The position numbers were made by a program, and so were the translations under genes. DNA of 64,000 bases from an uncultured Pelagibacteraceae bacterium. Its GTDB lineage: Bacteria; Pseudomonadota; Alphaproteobacteria; Pelagibacterales; Pelagibacteraceae. Of the stretch, positions 42,745 through 51,845 are shown in pieces. The first letter of the stretch is position 1, and the number at the start of each line of letters is the position of its first letter. The stretch covers positions 32,507 through 96,506 of the forward strand of contig CACOJX010000002.1 in assembly GCA_902627645.1 (NCBI GenBank), in the 5' to 3' direction. Under the pieces are notes generated by a model, which saw only the letters and a list, made by a program, of their open reading frames with translations, had not been told where the DNA came from and made no database searches.

Positions 42745-43844
42745 TAAATTAATTCTTGTTTAGTTATCTTAATATTATACCCCTCTAATCCAATCACTTT
42801 TTTTGGTGATTTTGTAATTAGTATCATCTTTCTAATCTTTAGATCTTTAATAATTTGGGCACCAATACCATAATTTCTAATAAGTTTATCGTTACCTTTC
42901 TTATAGAAATTTTTATTTTTGTAATCTTTTAGAGTTTGGGTAACAGATTTGAGGTTTGTGTCCTTTATAAATACTAAAACACAATTACTAAATTTTTTAA
43001 AATAATTGATTGTTTTTCTAAATGAGTTTGGTAACTGCTGATTAATTAAATAATTATGAACTACATTAGATGAAATAACTCTAACTCTAGGAATTACTCC
43101 TTTTTTTATACTACCTTTTACTAAGGCAAAATGTTCAGAACCATCTAATAAATTTTCATAAATCTTAATCTTATATTTTTGATTATTCACTTTTATATCT
43201 GATATTTTTTTTAATTTTATTAACTTTTCTTTTTTTAACCTGTAAGAAATTAAATCTTCAATTTTTCCTATCTTAAGTTTATGTTTTTTTGCAAAATCAA
43301 ATAAATCTTGGCCTTTTGCCATAGATCCGTCCTCATTCATTATTTCACATATAACCGCAGAATTATTTTTTTTAGCTAATTTTGAAATATCAACTGACGC
43401 CTCTGTATGACCTGCTCTAACAAGAACACCCCCATCTTTTGCAATTATAGGAAAAACGTGACCAGGAGAAACAATATCTTTTTTGTTCACATTTTTTTTT
43501 GCAGCTATCTTGATTGTTCTAGCTCTATCCTTAGCCGAAATACCTGTTGTAATTCCTTTTTTAGCTTCGATTGAAATTGTAAAAGCAGTTTTATTTCTAG
43601 ATTGGTTTATTGGCGACATTAATGATAAATTCAACCTTTTTGCCTGCAAACTGTCTAAGGCTAAACAAATCAAACCTCTACCATACTTTGCCATAAAATT
43701 AATATTTTTAGCGTTTGTATCTGAAGTCGATATCACAAGATCACCTTCATTTTCTCTTTTTTCATCATCCACTAATATGAACATTCCACCTTTTTTAGCT
43801 GTATTAATTATAGACTCTATTGATGAATAATTACTTTTTTGCAT
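42744..43844 (-). CDS. ribB: 3,4-dihydroxy-2-butanone-4-phosphate synthase fused to a degenerate GTP cyclohydrolase II domain
   Basis: A 366-residue two-domain protein. Residues 1-205 are a complete DHBP synthase (RibB), with Asp-Asp-Glu-Lys-Arg-Glu-Asn-Glu-Gly-Asp near 26-35 and His-Val-Phe-Pro and Arg-Ala-Gly-His-Thr-Glu-Ala-Ser; it converts ribulose-5-phosphate to the four-carbon riboflavin precursor. Residues about 215-366 align with GTP cyclohydrolase II and keep Asn-Tyr-Gly-Ile-Gly-Ala-Gln-Ile and Val-Ile-Gly-Leu-Glu-Gly-Tyr, but the zinc/catalytic block (His-Ser-Glu-Cys ... Cys-Asp-Cys-Gly) is gone, so cyclohydrolase activity is unlikely. Such RibBX-type proteins are known; a separate ribA should exist elsewhere. 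It lies in a ribD-ribE-ribBA cluster. Confidence 0.92.
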   Translation of the reverse strand: MQKSNYSSIESIINTAKKGGMFILVDDEKRENEGDLVISTSDTNAKNINFMAKYGRGLICLALDSLQAKRLNLSLMSPINQSRNKTAFTISIEAKKGITTGISAKDRARTIKIAAKKNVNKKDIVSPGHVFPIIAKDGGVLVRAGHTEASVDISKLAKKNNSAVICEIMNEDGSMAKGQDLFDFAKKHKLKIGKIEDLISYRLKKEKLIKLKKISDIKVNNQKYKIKIYENLLDGSEHFALVKGSIKKGVIPRVRVISSNVVHNYLINQQLPNSFRKTINYFKKFSNCVLVFIKDTNLKSVTQTLKDYKNKNFYKKGNDKLIRNYGIGAQIIKDLKIRKMILITKSPKKVIGLEGYNIKITKQELI

Positions 43845-44424
43845 GAAATAAATTTTTAACGTATTTTGAAAGAATATCTATTTCAATATTTACAAGACTT
43901 CCTTTTTTTACTTTTGACAAATTAGTCAATTTAAAAGTATGAGGTATTACCCAAATTTGAAAACCCCTTTTTGTAATTTTTGAAATAGTTAAGGAAATTC
44001 CATTTATACAGATTGATGCTTTTTCAATAAGATCTTTTTTTTCCTTTGGCTTTATACCAAAATCAAAAAGATAAGACTTATCAATTTTTTTTATACCTAA
44101 AACTTTTCCAGTTGTGTCAACATGACCTTGGCATATATGGCCTGAAATTTTTTGACCGTATTTAAGAGGTAACTCTAAATTAATCAAATCATTTTTTTGA
44201 AGATATTTAAATTTAGACCTTCTAACGGTTTCATTGGAAAGATAAAATTCCATTATTCTATTTTTAATAGTTATTAATGTTAAGCATACGCCATCACATG
44301 CTATCGAAACACCTATATCCTTTTTATTCAATTTTAAATCAGACTTAATAAAAATATTAATACCCTTAGTTCTTTTAGATATTTTTGTAATTAATCCTTT
44401 ATTAAATATTATTCCGTTAAACAT
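43831..44424 (-). CDS. ribE: Riboflavin synthase alpha subunit
   Basis: A 197-residue duplicated beta-barrel enzyme that dismutates two 6,7-dimethyl-8-ribityllumazines to riboflavin. Both barrel repeats are recognisable, starting with Met-Phe-Asn-Gly-Ile-Ile, with Ile-Ala-Cys-Asp-Gly-Val-Cys-Leu-Thr-Leu in the first half, Gln-Gly-His-Val-Asp-Thr-Thr-Gly linking, and Cys-Ile-Asn-Gly-Ile-Ser-Leu-Thr in the second. It overlaps the ribBA-like gene by 14 nt and follows ribD with 1 nt between. Confidence 0.94.
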   Translation of the reverse strand: MFNGIIFNKGLITKISKRTKGINIFIKSDLKLNKKDIGVSIACDGVCLTLITIKNRIMEFYLSNETVRRSKFKYLQKNDLINLELPLKYGQKISGHICQGHVDTTGKVLGIKKIDKSYLFDFGIKPKEKKDLIEKASICINGISLTISKITKRGFQIWVIPHTFKLTNLSKVKKGSLVNIEIDILSKYVKNLFHAKK

Positions 44425-44425
44425 T

Positions 44426-45532
44426 TTATTTTTTATAAATTGTAATATTATCTTTACCTAGTCTAGTATTAATTTTAAATTTTGTTCTGTATTTTTTGTT
44501 TAAAATATCAAATGATGAAAAGATTTGATATTTTTTATTTTTCGATATCATTTTTGGGCTTCTAAAAAGATAAAATTTGCTAACTAGCTTATTTTGGATA
44601 AGATTCTTTGTAATTTTATCCCCACCTTCAATTAATAAATTTCTCACTCCAATATTGAATAATTTCTTAAATATTGTTTTTAAATTAAATAATTTTTTTT
44701 TATCTAGATTCGTTTTAATCAAAATAATTCCTTTTTTTTTTAAAAATCTAATTTTTTTATTATTACCTAAATTATAAAATATAACTGTATTGTTATCCCT
44801 TGCAGATTTCACAATATAACTATTTAAATTTAACTCTAAATTTTTATCTAGCACAATTCTTTTTGGTGAAAAATTTTCATATCCTTTTAACCGACAATTC
44901 AATTTTGGATTATCTATATTTAAGGTTTTACTTGAAACTAAAATCGAGTCATTTTTAAACCGCAAATAATGAGTAAATTTATCGGAACTAAGATCTGTTA
45001 TTCTTTTAATTCCTTTGCTGTATATAATGTTATTTTTTGAAACTGCGATCTTAGCCGTAATATATGGCATTTTATTTAATCTGTTTACTATATAGGAATC
45101 ATAAAGATTTTTAGCTTCATATTTTAAAAGACCTCTTTTTACTTTTATTTTTCTTTTAGATAATATTTTATAACTTTTACCTCTTACTTTTTTATCAATA
45201 TCATCTAAAGAATAAATAATTTCACTAATACCACTTCTGATTATTATATTTGTGCATGGAGGAGTTTTTCCGTAATGATTACATGGTTCAAGTGAAACAT
45301 ACATCTTAGAACCTTTTAAATCATCAACTGAGTTTTTTATAGCATTGTATTCTGCATGAGGTCTTCCACGATATCCTGTCTGCCCAATAGATATGATTTT
45401 ATCATTTTTTACTATTAAACAACCAACAGAAGGATTTTCTCCAGTTAATCCTTTACGAGCACTTGCTAAATTCAAAGCAAGACGCATGTATCTTTTATCT
45501 TTTACTGTAAATTTATCTTTTTTTGTAGACAT
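44426..45532 (-). CDS. ribD: Bifunctional riboflavin biosynthesis deaminase/reductase
   Basis: A 368-residue enzyme for the second and third steps of riboflavin synthesis. The N-terminal deaminase has the zinc site His-Ala-Glu near residue 60 and Glu-Pro-Cys-Asn-His-x-Gly-Lys-Thr-Pro-Pro-Cys near 83-94. The C-terminal reductase (from about 150) retains the Thr-Ala-Lys-Ile-Ala element and Glu-Gly-Gly-Asp. The reductase half is divergent and lysine/isoleucine-rich. It overlaps nrdR by 20 nt; nrdR-ribD-ribE order is common in proteobacteria. Confidence 0.95.
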   Translation of the reverse strand: MSTKKDKFTVKDKRYMRLALNLASARKGLTGENPSVGCLIVKNDKIISIGQTGYRGRPHAEYNAIKNSVDDLKGSKMYVSLEPCNHYGKTPPCTNIIIRSGISEIIYSLDDIDKKVRGKSYKILSKRKIKVKRGLLKYEAKNLYDSYIVNRLNKMPYITAKIAVSKNNIIYSKGIKRITDLSSDKFTHYLRFKNDSILVSSKTLNIDNPKLNCRLKGYENFSPKRIVLDKNLELNLNSYIVKSARDNNTVIFYNLGNNKKIRFLKKKGIILIKTNLDKKKLFNLKTIFKKLFNIGVRNLLIEGGDKITKNLIQNKLVSKFYLFRSPKMISKNKKYQIFSSFDILNKKYRTKFKINTRLGKDNITIYKK

Positions 45533-45971
45533 CTAATTTGTCCACAAATTGTACAAAATCTTTTTCTTCTCTAAAATTTCTGTAAACAGACGCAAATCTT
45601 ACATAAGCAACAGGATCAAGTTCTTTAAGACCTTCCATAACCATTGTTCCTATTGTGTTTGTCGAAATTTCACTTTGTCCAAGTTCCTCAAGAGACCTTG
45701 ATATTCTGCTTATAAATTTTTCAGTTGTTTCTGTATCTATAGGTCTTTTTTTTAATGCAATAAAAACTGATTTCGCTAGTTTATCTCTATCAAAAGCTGA
45801 TTTTCTACCATTTTTTTTTACAACCATTATTTCTCGATACTGAACTCTTTCAAAAGTTGTAAATCTTGCACCACAAACACATAATCTTCTTCTGCGTATA
45901 GCGGTACCATCCTCAGTTGGACGTGAGTCTACGACTGAGGTCTCACCTTTTTTACAGATTGAACAAATCAT
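45513..45971 (-). CDS. nrdR: Transcriptional repressor NrdR
   Basis: A 152-residue repressor of ribonucleotide reductase genes, with an N-terminal zinc ribbon and an ATP-cone (about 48-138). The zinc ribbon reads Cys3-x-x-Cys6 as usual, but its second half is Cys31-Val-Cys33-Gly instead of Cys-x-x-Cys-Gly, one residue shorter than in other NrdR proteins I know. The Arg-Arg-Arg-Arg motif just before and Ala-Arg-Phe-Thr-Thr-Phe-Glu-Arg just after are intact. It overlaps glyA by 4 nt, the frequent glyA-nrdR-ribD order. Confidence 0.95.
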   Translation of the reverse strand: MICSICKKGETSVVDSRPTEDGTAIRRRRLCVCGARFTTFERVQYREIMVVKKNGRKSAFDRDKLAKSVFIALKKRPIDTETTEKFISRISRSLEELGQSEISTNTIGTMVMEGLKELDPVAYVRFASVYRNFREEKDFVQFVDKLDVYKKR

Positions 45972-47281
45972 TTATTCAAATTTTTATAGATCGGAAATGA
46001 AGAACATAAATCAATAACTTCATTTCTTACTTCTGCCTCAACTTTACTGTTGTCATTTGGGTTTTCTGATAAACCCTTTATTACTTTAGTTATCAATTCT
46101 CCAACTTTCTCAAATTCTTTTAAACCAAAACCTCTTGTGGTTGCTGCTTGAGAGCCTAATCTAATCCCTGAAGTGATCATTGGTTTTTCTGTATCAAATG
46201 GGATTCCATTTTTATTACATGTTATATTAGCTCTGCATAAACTTTCAGAAGCTAAGTTTCCTTTTACATTAAATGGTCTAAGATCTACTAACATTAAATG
46301 CGTATCAGTTCCTCCAGAATAAATTTTAAAACCGTTGTTCTTTAATGTTTCAGCAAGCATTTTTGCATTCGCTAAAACATTTTTGATATAAGTTTGGAAT
46401 TCTGGTTTTAAAGCTTCATAAAATCCAGCTGCTTTAGCTGCAATAATGTGCATTAAAGGTCCACCTTGATAACCTGGAAAAACTGCTGTATCAAATTTTT
46501 TACCTAAATCAATATCGTTAGATAAAATTATCCCTCCTCTTGCACTTCTAAAAACTTTATGCGTAGTAGAAGTTACAACATGAGCATAATCGCAAGGATT
46601 TGGATATCCTTTTCCAGCCACTAATCCAGAGAAGTGCGCCATGTCTACCATTAAGTAAGCTCCAACTTTATCAGCTATATCTCTAAATCTTTTAAAATCA
46701 ATTACTCGAGAATAAGCACTTCCCCCTGCAATAATAAGTTTCGGTTTATGTTCAAGAGCAAGTTTTTCAACATTATCATAATCTATAAGTTCAGACACTT
46801 TATCTACATCATAGCTTATTGCATTGAACCATTTACCTGACATAGAAATCTTTAGTCCATGGGTGATATGACCCCCTGAATTCAAACTCATCCCCATAAA
46901 TGTATCGTTGGGTTTTAATAAAGCTAAAAATACAGCTCCATTTGCTTGAGCTCCTGAATGAGGCTGCACATTTGCATATTTGCAATTAAAAAGTTTTTTA
47001 ATTCGCTCAAGTGCTAATTGCTCAGCTACATCAACGTGCTCACATCCATTATAATATCTTTTACCAGGATATCCTTCTGCATACTTGTTTGTTAAAACCG
47101 AACCTTGAGCCTCTAAAACTGCTTGAGAGACTATGTTTTCAGAAGCAATAAGTTCTATATGATTTTGTTGTCTAATTAATTCATCATTTATAGCTTTAAA
47201 TAAATCAGGATCAGATTTAGAAAGACTTTTTTCAAAAAAGTCTTCATAACTAGAATTTATATATTTTTTTTCGCTCGACAT
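45968..47281 (-). CDS. glyA: Serine hydroxymethyltransferase
   Basis: A 437-residue PLP enzyme interconverting serine and glycine while charging tetrahydrofolate with a one-carbon unit. The PLP lysine is in [10 protein letters not shown]. N-terminal Ile-Glu-Leu-Ile-Ala-Ser-Glu-Asn and [10 protein letters not shown]-like segments (here Tyr-Tyr-Asn-Gly-Cys-Glu) match. It connects with sarcosine oxidase, encoded at the other end of the window, because both feed glycine and methylene-folate metabolism. Confidence 0.97.
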   Translation of the reverse strand: MSSEKKYINSSYEDFFEKSLSKSDPDLFKAINDELIRQQNHIELIASENIVSQAVLEAQGSVLTNKYAEGYPGKRYYNGCEHVDVAEQLALERIKKLFNCKYANVQPHSGAQANGAVFLALLKPNDTFMGMSLNSGGHITHGLKISMSGKWFNAISYDVDKVSELIDYDNVEKLALEHKPKLIIAGGSAYSRVIDFKRFRDIADKVGAYLMVDMAHFSGLVAGKGYPNPCDYAHVVTSTTHKVFRSARGGIILSNDIDLGKKFDTAVFPGYQGGPLMHIIAAKAAGFYEALKPEFQTYIKNVLANAKMLAETLKNNGFKIYSGGTDTHLMLVDLRPFNVKGNLASESLCRANITCNKNGIPFDTEKPMITSGIRLGSQAATTRGFGLKEFEKVGELITKVIKGLSENPNDNSKVEAEVRNEVIDLCSSFPIYKNLNK

Positions 47282-47288
47282 TTTTTAC

Positions 47289-47714
47289 CTAAATTTTTTT
47301 AACTCTTTTTTTATGTCTACCACCTTCAAATTTTGTATTCATAAATACATCAATACATTTAAAAGCAATATTTTTTTTTGTTAATCTAGATCCTAATGTA
47401 ATAATATTTGCATTGTTATGCAATCTAGATAATTTTGTGTTTTTAGCGGAATAACACACTGCTGCCCTTATTTTTTTGTGTCTGTTTGCCGCCATTGACA
47501 TGCCCATCCCTGATCCACAAACTAAAATGCCCATATTTTTCTTATTAAGCCCAACTTTTTTACAAAGTTTATGAGCATAATCTGGATAATTTACAGATTT
47601 TTCTGAACTATCAGTACCCAAATCATAAAATTTATATTTTTTTAAAAATTTTTTTTTTATTTGTTCTTTAAGCTTAAACCCTGCATGATCTGATGAAATA
47701 AATATTTTTTTCAA
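47289..47714 (-). CDS. rpiB: Ribose-5-phosphate isomerase B
   Basis: A 141-residue RpiB/LacAB-family isomerase. The Ser-Ser-Asp-His-Ala-Gly-Phe start, the catalytic Cys in Val-Cys-Gly-Ser-Gly-Met-Gly-Met-Ser near residue 65 and Asn-Arg-His-Lys-x-Ile-Arg-Ala-Ala identify it. It interconverts ribulose-5-phosphate and ribose-5-phosphate. It is 7 nt upstream of glyA, as in many alphaproteobacteria. Confidence 0.95.
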   Translation of the reverse strand: MKKIFISSDHAGFKLKEQIKKKFLKKYKFYDLGTDSSEKSVNYPDYAHKLCKKVGLNKKNMGILVCGSGMGMSMAANRHKKIRAAVCYSAKNTKLSRLHNNANIITLGSRLTKKNIAFKCIDVFMNTKFEGGRHKKRVKKI

Positions 47715-47715
47715 A

Positions 47716-48306
47716 CTAATTAAATTTGTAATCTAAAACACAAGCAACTAAATGAATTCTATTCTCCTCACCACCATTAAATGCATTGTGATATTTTGTG
47801 TTATTCGTTATCCAAACTGAACCATCTGCTGGCATATGTTTCGCAACATGATCTACAACCATTATTGCACCTGGATTTGTAATAATTGGAATATGTAATC
47901 TAGGTTCAGGATCTCTGTGCCAACTTAATGTAGATCTTGGTTCTTTTAACAATATTCTTACTCTTCCTAATTTATATTTTGAAGATAGAACATCAAATAC
48001 TTCTTTAAAATAAGTATCTTTATATTCATCAATAAATTCTGAGTAAGCAGCCTCATTGATTTTTTCATCTCTAACAACTTCTTTGCCTGAAGCATTCGGC
48101 TTAGTCCAAAACACACCTCTTGCCTTATTTCCCTTGATGGAGTCAGGATCACCAGGAATCTGGGTTAACGAAATTGCACCAAAATTACTTACACCCTCTA
48201 CCCCAGAAAAATCTTTCATTTTTAGGATTTGTTTATAAGCATTCTGAAGTTTGTTGATGTCAAATTTGACATCCTGCTTCTGAAAATCATTAAAATTTAG
48301 TTCCAT
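47716..48306 (-). CDS. Aspartyl/asparaginyl beta-hydroxylase-like 2-oxoglutarate oxygenase
   Basis: A 196-residue protein that fits the Asp/Asn beta-hydroxylase fold (PF05118-like). The iron motif is seen as Ser-Trp-His-Arg-Asp near residue 129 (HxD) and a distal His in Tyr-His-Asn-Ala-Phe-Asn-Gly-Gly near 172, followed by Arg-Ile-His-Leu-Val, where the Arg would bind 2-oxoglutarate. Such enzymes hydroxylate protein side chains or small molecules; the substrate cannot be told from sequence. It ends 1 nt before rpiB but shows no metabolic tie to it. It diverges from hemB over 72 nt. Confidence 0.75.
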   Translation of the reverse strand: MELNFNDFQKQDVKFDINKLQNAYKQILKMKDFSGVEGVSNFGAISLTQIPGDPDSIKGNKARGVFWTKPNASGKEVVRDEKINEAAYSEFIDEYKDTYFKEVFDVLSSKYKLGRVRILLKEPRSTLSWHRDPEPRLHIPIITNPGAIMVVDHVAKHMPADGSVWITNNTKYHNAFNGGEENRIHLVACVLDYKFN

Positions 48307-48378
48307 ATGATTGTTTAATATATTTTTTAAGTTATATTTATATATAACATTTGTCGCATATAATAAATATATTTTAAT

Positions 48379-49368
48379 ATGATTACAGGAAAATTTCCAA
48401 ACCTAAGGCTTAGACGTAGTAGAAAAAATGATTGGTCACGCAGGTTAATAGAAGAAAATAATTTAAGCTCAAGTGATTTTATACTGCCAATCTTTTTAAT
48501 TGAAGGAAGAAATAAAAAACAACCTATAAAATCAATGCCTGGTGTATTCAGATATACGTTAGATAAACTTACACCATTTGTTGAAAAAGCTATAAAAAAT
48601 AAGATACCCATGATTGCACTTTTTCCGTACACAGAAAAAAGAAAAAAAAATATTTTGGGTACTGAGGCTTTGAATGAAGATAATTTGGTCTGTAAAGCTA
48701 TACAAGTCGTAAAAAAAAAATATAAAAATGAAATTGGTATTATGTGTGATGTTGCTTTAGATCCATACACTTCACATGGTCATGATGGATTATTGAAATC
48801 GGGATATGTTTTAAATGATGAAACTATTGATGTATTGGTTGATCAATCAATCTTACAAGCTCAGATGGGTTGTGATGTTTTAGCTCCTTCTGATATGATG
48901 GATGGCAGAATTGGTCTAATAAGAAAAGCACTAGATAAAAATGGTTTTGATATGACGCAAATTCTTTCATATGCTGTCAAATATGCTTCAAGTTATTATG
49001 GCCCGTTTAGAGATGCAGTTGGATCGAAAGGACTTCTCAAGGGGGATAAAAAAAATTACCAAATGGATTTTAAAAATAGTAATGAAGCTTTAAGAGAAGT
49101 TGCTTTGGATATTAAGGAGGGAGCAGACATGGTAATGGTCAAACCAGGACTTCCTTATTTAGATATAATAAAATTAGTTAAAGAAAATTTTAAAGTTCCT
49201 GTTATGGCTTATCAAGTATCTGGAGAATATAGTTTGTTAATTAATGCAATTAATAAAGGTTTTGTAGATAGAAATGTAATTCTTGAGAGTTTGATTGGAT
49301 TTAAAAGAGCTGGTGCAAATGCTATTGTAAGTTATTACGCAGATAGGTTAGACAAAATCTTAAAATAA
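48379..49368 (+). CDS. hemB: Delta-aminolevulinic acid dehydratase (porphobilinogen synthase)
   Basis: A 329-residue enzyme condensing two 5-aminolevulinates to porphobilinogen in haem synthesis. The metal-switch region reads Asp-Val-Ala-Leu-Asp-Pro-Tyr-Thr-Ser-His-Gly-His-Asp-Gly (124-137), the aspartate-rich type that does not use the cysteine zinc site. The Schiff-base lysines are in Gly-Ser-Lys-Gly and Met-Val-Lys-Pro-Gly. A TATAAT box at 48359-48364 lies 14 nt before the ATG. The gene ends directly against recO, which faces it. Confidence 0.96.
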   Translation: MITGKFPNLRLRRSRKNDWSRRLIEENNLSSSDFILPIFLIEGRNKKQPIKSMPGVFRYTLDKLTPFVEKAIKNKIPMIALFPYTEKRKKNILGTEALNEDNLVCKAIQVVKKKYKNEIGIMCDVALDPYTSHGHDGLLKSGYVLNDETIDVLVDQSILQAQMGCDVLAPSDMMDGRIGLIRKALDKNGFDMTQILSYAVKYASSYYGPFRDAVGSKGLLKGDKKNYQMDFKNSNEALREVALDIKEGADMVMVKPGLPYLDIIKLVKENFKVPVMAYQVSGEYSLLINAINKGFVDRNVILESLIGFKRAGANAIVSYYADRLDKILK

Positions 49369-50046
49369 TTATTTTAAAGAACTCACGAACTGAAGACGGC
49401 TTATAGGGTGACTTAGATTATTAGGCTTAAGTATAGATTTTTCTAAAAAGTCTCCAACCAATCTTAATCCCTGAGCAAGTTCATCATTATTAGCTGAAAA
49501 ATTCTGTTCTATAAGAAAATTTGGGATATTTCTGTTATCTGTGGAAGAATTTAATTGATAAAAAATATTTTCATTAATGATTTTTTTAGTCACCATTTTT
49601 TTTAGTTCTAAATTATATCCTAACAAACTAAATAATTTTAATTCCCAAAAAATATAGTTTTTTACCCAATCATCAGTATTCAAAATTAAAAAGAAGTTTT
49701 TAATCAAATCATATATTTTTTCATTGGGTTGTGACTCTGCAGTTAAAATTTTTATTAATTGCATTGCAGATGTGATACAGGATAGTTTTTTTTTATTATC
49801 AAAAAAAAAGGGTGTTTCAGCTTTAATTATTTCAAATTTGAAATATCCTATTTTACTATTATTTTTAGCGTTATAGTTTGTGTAAAAATTATTTCCAATT
49901 TGTAAATAATTTTTAATTTTTCTAGATGAACCACCAAAAAGAATTCCTGAAGTCTTACCGTGATCTTTAGTAAAAACTTCAACTATTAATGAGTTTTCGT
50001 TATATTTATTTTTAGAAATTAAAAAACCTGAATCGTCCCAATGCAT
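49369..50046 (-). CDS. recO: DNA repair protein RecO
   Basis: A 225-residue protein with an N-terminal OB fold (Trp-Asp-Asp-Ser-Gly-Phe-Leu-Ile and Gly-Lys-Thr-Ser-Gly-Ile-Leu-Phe-Gly-Gly) and a helical C-terminal domain. No zinc cysteines are present. RecO loads RecA on SSB-coated gaps with RecR. It closes the acpS-lepB-rnc-recO run, a familiar bacterial order, and abuts hemB with no spacer. Confidence 0.88.
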   Translation of the reverse strand: MHWDDSGFLISKNKYNENSLIVEVFTKDHGKTSGILFGGSSRKIKNYLQIGNNFYTNYNAKNNSKIGYFKFEIIKAETPFFFDNKKKLSCITSAMQLIKILTAESQPNEKIYDLIKNFFLILNTDDWVKNYIFWELKLFSLLGYNLELKKMVTKKIINENIFYQLNSSTDNRNIPNFLIEQNFSANNDELAQGLRLVGDFLEKSILKPNNLSHPISRLQFVSSLK

Positions 50047-50047
50047 T

Positions 50048-50710
50048 TTACTTATAATTATTTAAACATAATGATGCAGCATTTTGTTCAGCATCTTTTT
50101 TTGATTTACCTTCACCATAGTAATTTTTTCCATCATATAATTTTACACTAACTTTAATAGTGGGTTGGTGTCTAGGACCCGTGTTTGATATCAGTTTATA
50201 AATTGGAAGCTTCCTATAAACCTTTAAAGAATATTCTTGTAATTTTGTTTTAGCATCAATTTGAGTTATTACGCTTTTGTCTATCTGATCTTTCCAAAGT
50301 TCTAAGATAAATTTTTCCACTACATTAAATCCCTTGTCTAAGTAAACTGCTCCAATAATTGCTTCACATGCATCTGATAATATTTTATCCTCCACTTTAG
50401 AATTCATTTTTCTAGAATTTGAAATTAAAATATATTTTTCTAAATCCAATTCATTAGCAATTACAAGACAAGTTTTTTTATTTACTAAAGATGCAAACTT
50501 TTTATCTAAAATTCCCTCTTTTTCATCTGGATAAATCTCAAGAAGTTTTTTAGCAATAACTAATCCTAAAACTCTGTCTCCAAGGAATTCTATTTTTTCA
50601 TTATTGTTTTTTTTATCGAAGCTTTTATGGGTTAAAGCTTTAATTAATATATTTGTGTTTTTAAATTTAATCTTAATTTTTTTTTGTAAGGAATGATAAT
50701 TTTTTTGCAT
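50048..50710 (-). CDS. rnc: Ribonuclease III
   Basis: A 220-residue double-strand RNA endonuclease. The catalytic domain has the Asn-Glu-Lys-Ile-Glu-Phe-Leu-Gly-Asp-Arg-Val-Leu-Gly signature and a second Asp-Ala-Cys-Glu-Ala-Ile-Ile-Gly-Ala motif with the metal-binding Asp and Glu. The C-terminal dsRNA-binding domain (about 150-218) ends in Gly-Lys-Ser-Lys-Lys-Asp-Ala-Glu-Gln-Asn-Ala-Ala. It processes rRNA precursors. It shares one base with the end of lepB. Confidence 0.96.
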   Translation of the reverse strand: MQKNYHSLQKKIKIKFKNTNILIKALTHKSFDKKNNNEKIEFLGDRVLGLVIAKKLLEIYPDEKEGILDKKFASLVNKKTCLVIANELDLEKYILISNSRKMNSKVEDKILSDACEAIIGAVYLDKGFNVVEKFILELWKDQIDKSVITQIDAKTKLQEYSLKVYRKLPIYKLISNTGPRHQPTIKVSVKLYDGKNYYGEGKSKKDAEQNAASLCLNNYK

Positions 50711-51444
50711 TATTGAATTTTCTTAAAAAATCTATCAAATCTAATTGATTCTCTCCATTTCCAGAAAGAGAAGAAATTTCCTTTTGATTTGTCCGATGAA
50801 AAAAAAATAAATTGTGCTTTTCCAACTAAGTTATTTTTGTGTACGTATCCAACACTTGATAAAAATCTACTATCTTTTGAACAATCTCTATTATCACCAA
50901 GAAAAAAATAATAGTCTTTGGGTACTTCAAATATATCAGAATTTTGGTAACTAAAATTTTTTAAATAAACAGTTTTATATAATTTGTTATTTGCAAGTTT
51001 TTCCTCAAATGTGAAAACTTCAATTTTCTTATCTCCACAAAATATAATATCGTTTTTCGAAATTCTTGACTTAAATACCTCATTATTATTTAAATATAAA
51101 TTTGAGTCTATAAATTGAATTTTGTCTCCTGGTAATCCAATCAATCTCTTTATATAGTCCGTTCTATTATCTGCTGGAGTTTTAAATACAATTACATCTC
51201 CTCTATCTGGTTCACTATAAAAAAATCTTCCATTGAAAATTGGGGGACTGAAAGGAAATGAATGCTTACTATAACCATATGAATATTTTGTAACAAATAA
51301 TCTATCACCCACTAATAATGTAGGTTCCATTGAGGACGACGGTATATAGAAAGGCTGAATTAATAACGATCTAATAATCACAGCTATTATTAAAGCATAG
51401 AATAGAGTTTTGATATTTTCTATTATTGTATCTTTATTAATCAT
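50710..51444 (-). CDS. lepB: Signal peptidase I
   Basis: A 244-residue type I signal peptidase with one N-terminal membrane helix (about 10-30). The catalytic Ser38 is in Ile-Pro-Ser-Ser-Ser-Met-Glu-Pro-Thr and Lys99 in Asp-Tyr-Ile-Lys-Arg-Leu-Ile-Gly; the Leu-Gly-Asp-Asn-Arg-Asp-Cys-Ser-Lys-Asp-Ser-Arg box follows. It removes leaders from exported proteins such as ZnuA and MltB. The start of this gene touches the end of acpS. Confidence 0.96.
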   Translation of the reverse strand: MINKDTIIENIKTLFYALIIAVIIRSLLIQPFYIPSSSMEPTLLVGDRLFVTKYSYGYSKHSFPFSPPIFNGRFFYSEPDRGDVIVFKTPADNRTDYIKRLIGLPGDKIQFIDSNLYLNNNEVFKSRISKNDIIFCGDKKIEVFTFEEKLANNKLYKTVYLKNFSYQNSDIFEVPKDYYFFLGDNRDCSKDSRFLSSVGYVHKNNLVGKAQFIFFSSDKSKGNFFSFWKWRESIRFDRFFKKIQ

Positions 51445-51830
51445 TATTTAGTCTGAAGCATTGTAAACGCTATTGAATAATCCTTTTCATCTGAAATTGA
51501 AAGAAACAAATTATACTTCTTAATTTTAAATCTTTTATTAATCATAGCATCAACCTTCTTTGTTTTGTGGTAAAATGGTTTTCCCCTCTTATCATTTAAA
51601 ATTTCTATATCTTTCAAATTTAAATTTTCTCTAAAACCTGTGCCAAATGATTTGACTAAAGCTTCTTTTGCAGCGAATCTTTTTGCAAAATAATTTGTTT
51701 TGTTCATAAGTTTTTTGGAAAATTTTATTTCATTTGGGCTAAAAGTTCTTGAAATAAATAATTTATTTTTAATCAAAGATTTAATCCTTTTGTTTTGAAT
51801 TATATCAACTCCAATACCTAAAATTCTCAT
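51444..51830 (-). CDS. acpS: Holo-[acyl-carrier-protein] synthase
   Basis: A 128-residue phosphopantetheinyl transferase that activates acyl carrier protein with CoA. The metal Asp is in Gly-Val-Asp-Ile-Ile near residue 8 and the Arg-Phe-Ala-Ala-Lys-Glu-Ala-Leu-Val-Lys motif near residue 52 carries the second ligand Glu. Size is normal. It sits in the pdxJ-acpS-lepB order seen in proteobacteria. Confidence 0.95.
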   Translation of the reverse strand: MRILGIGVDIIQNKRIKSLIKNKLFISRTFSPNEIKFSKKLMNKTNYFAKRFAAKEALVKSFGTGFRENLNLKDIEILNDKRGKPFYHKTKKVDAMINKRFKIKKYNLFLSISDEKDYSIAFTMLQTK

Positions 51831-51845
51831 ATTTAATTTAAAAAA

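Noticed and set aside
48331..48348. Inverted repeat GTTATA...TATAAC upstream of hemB as a third Zur box
   Set aside because: The half-sites match but are 6 nt apart instead of 1, and hemB here is of the non-zinc type; chance in AT-rich sequence is more likely.
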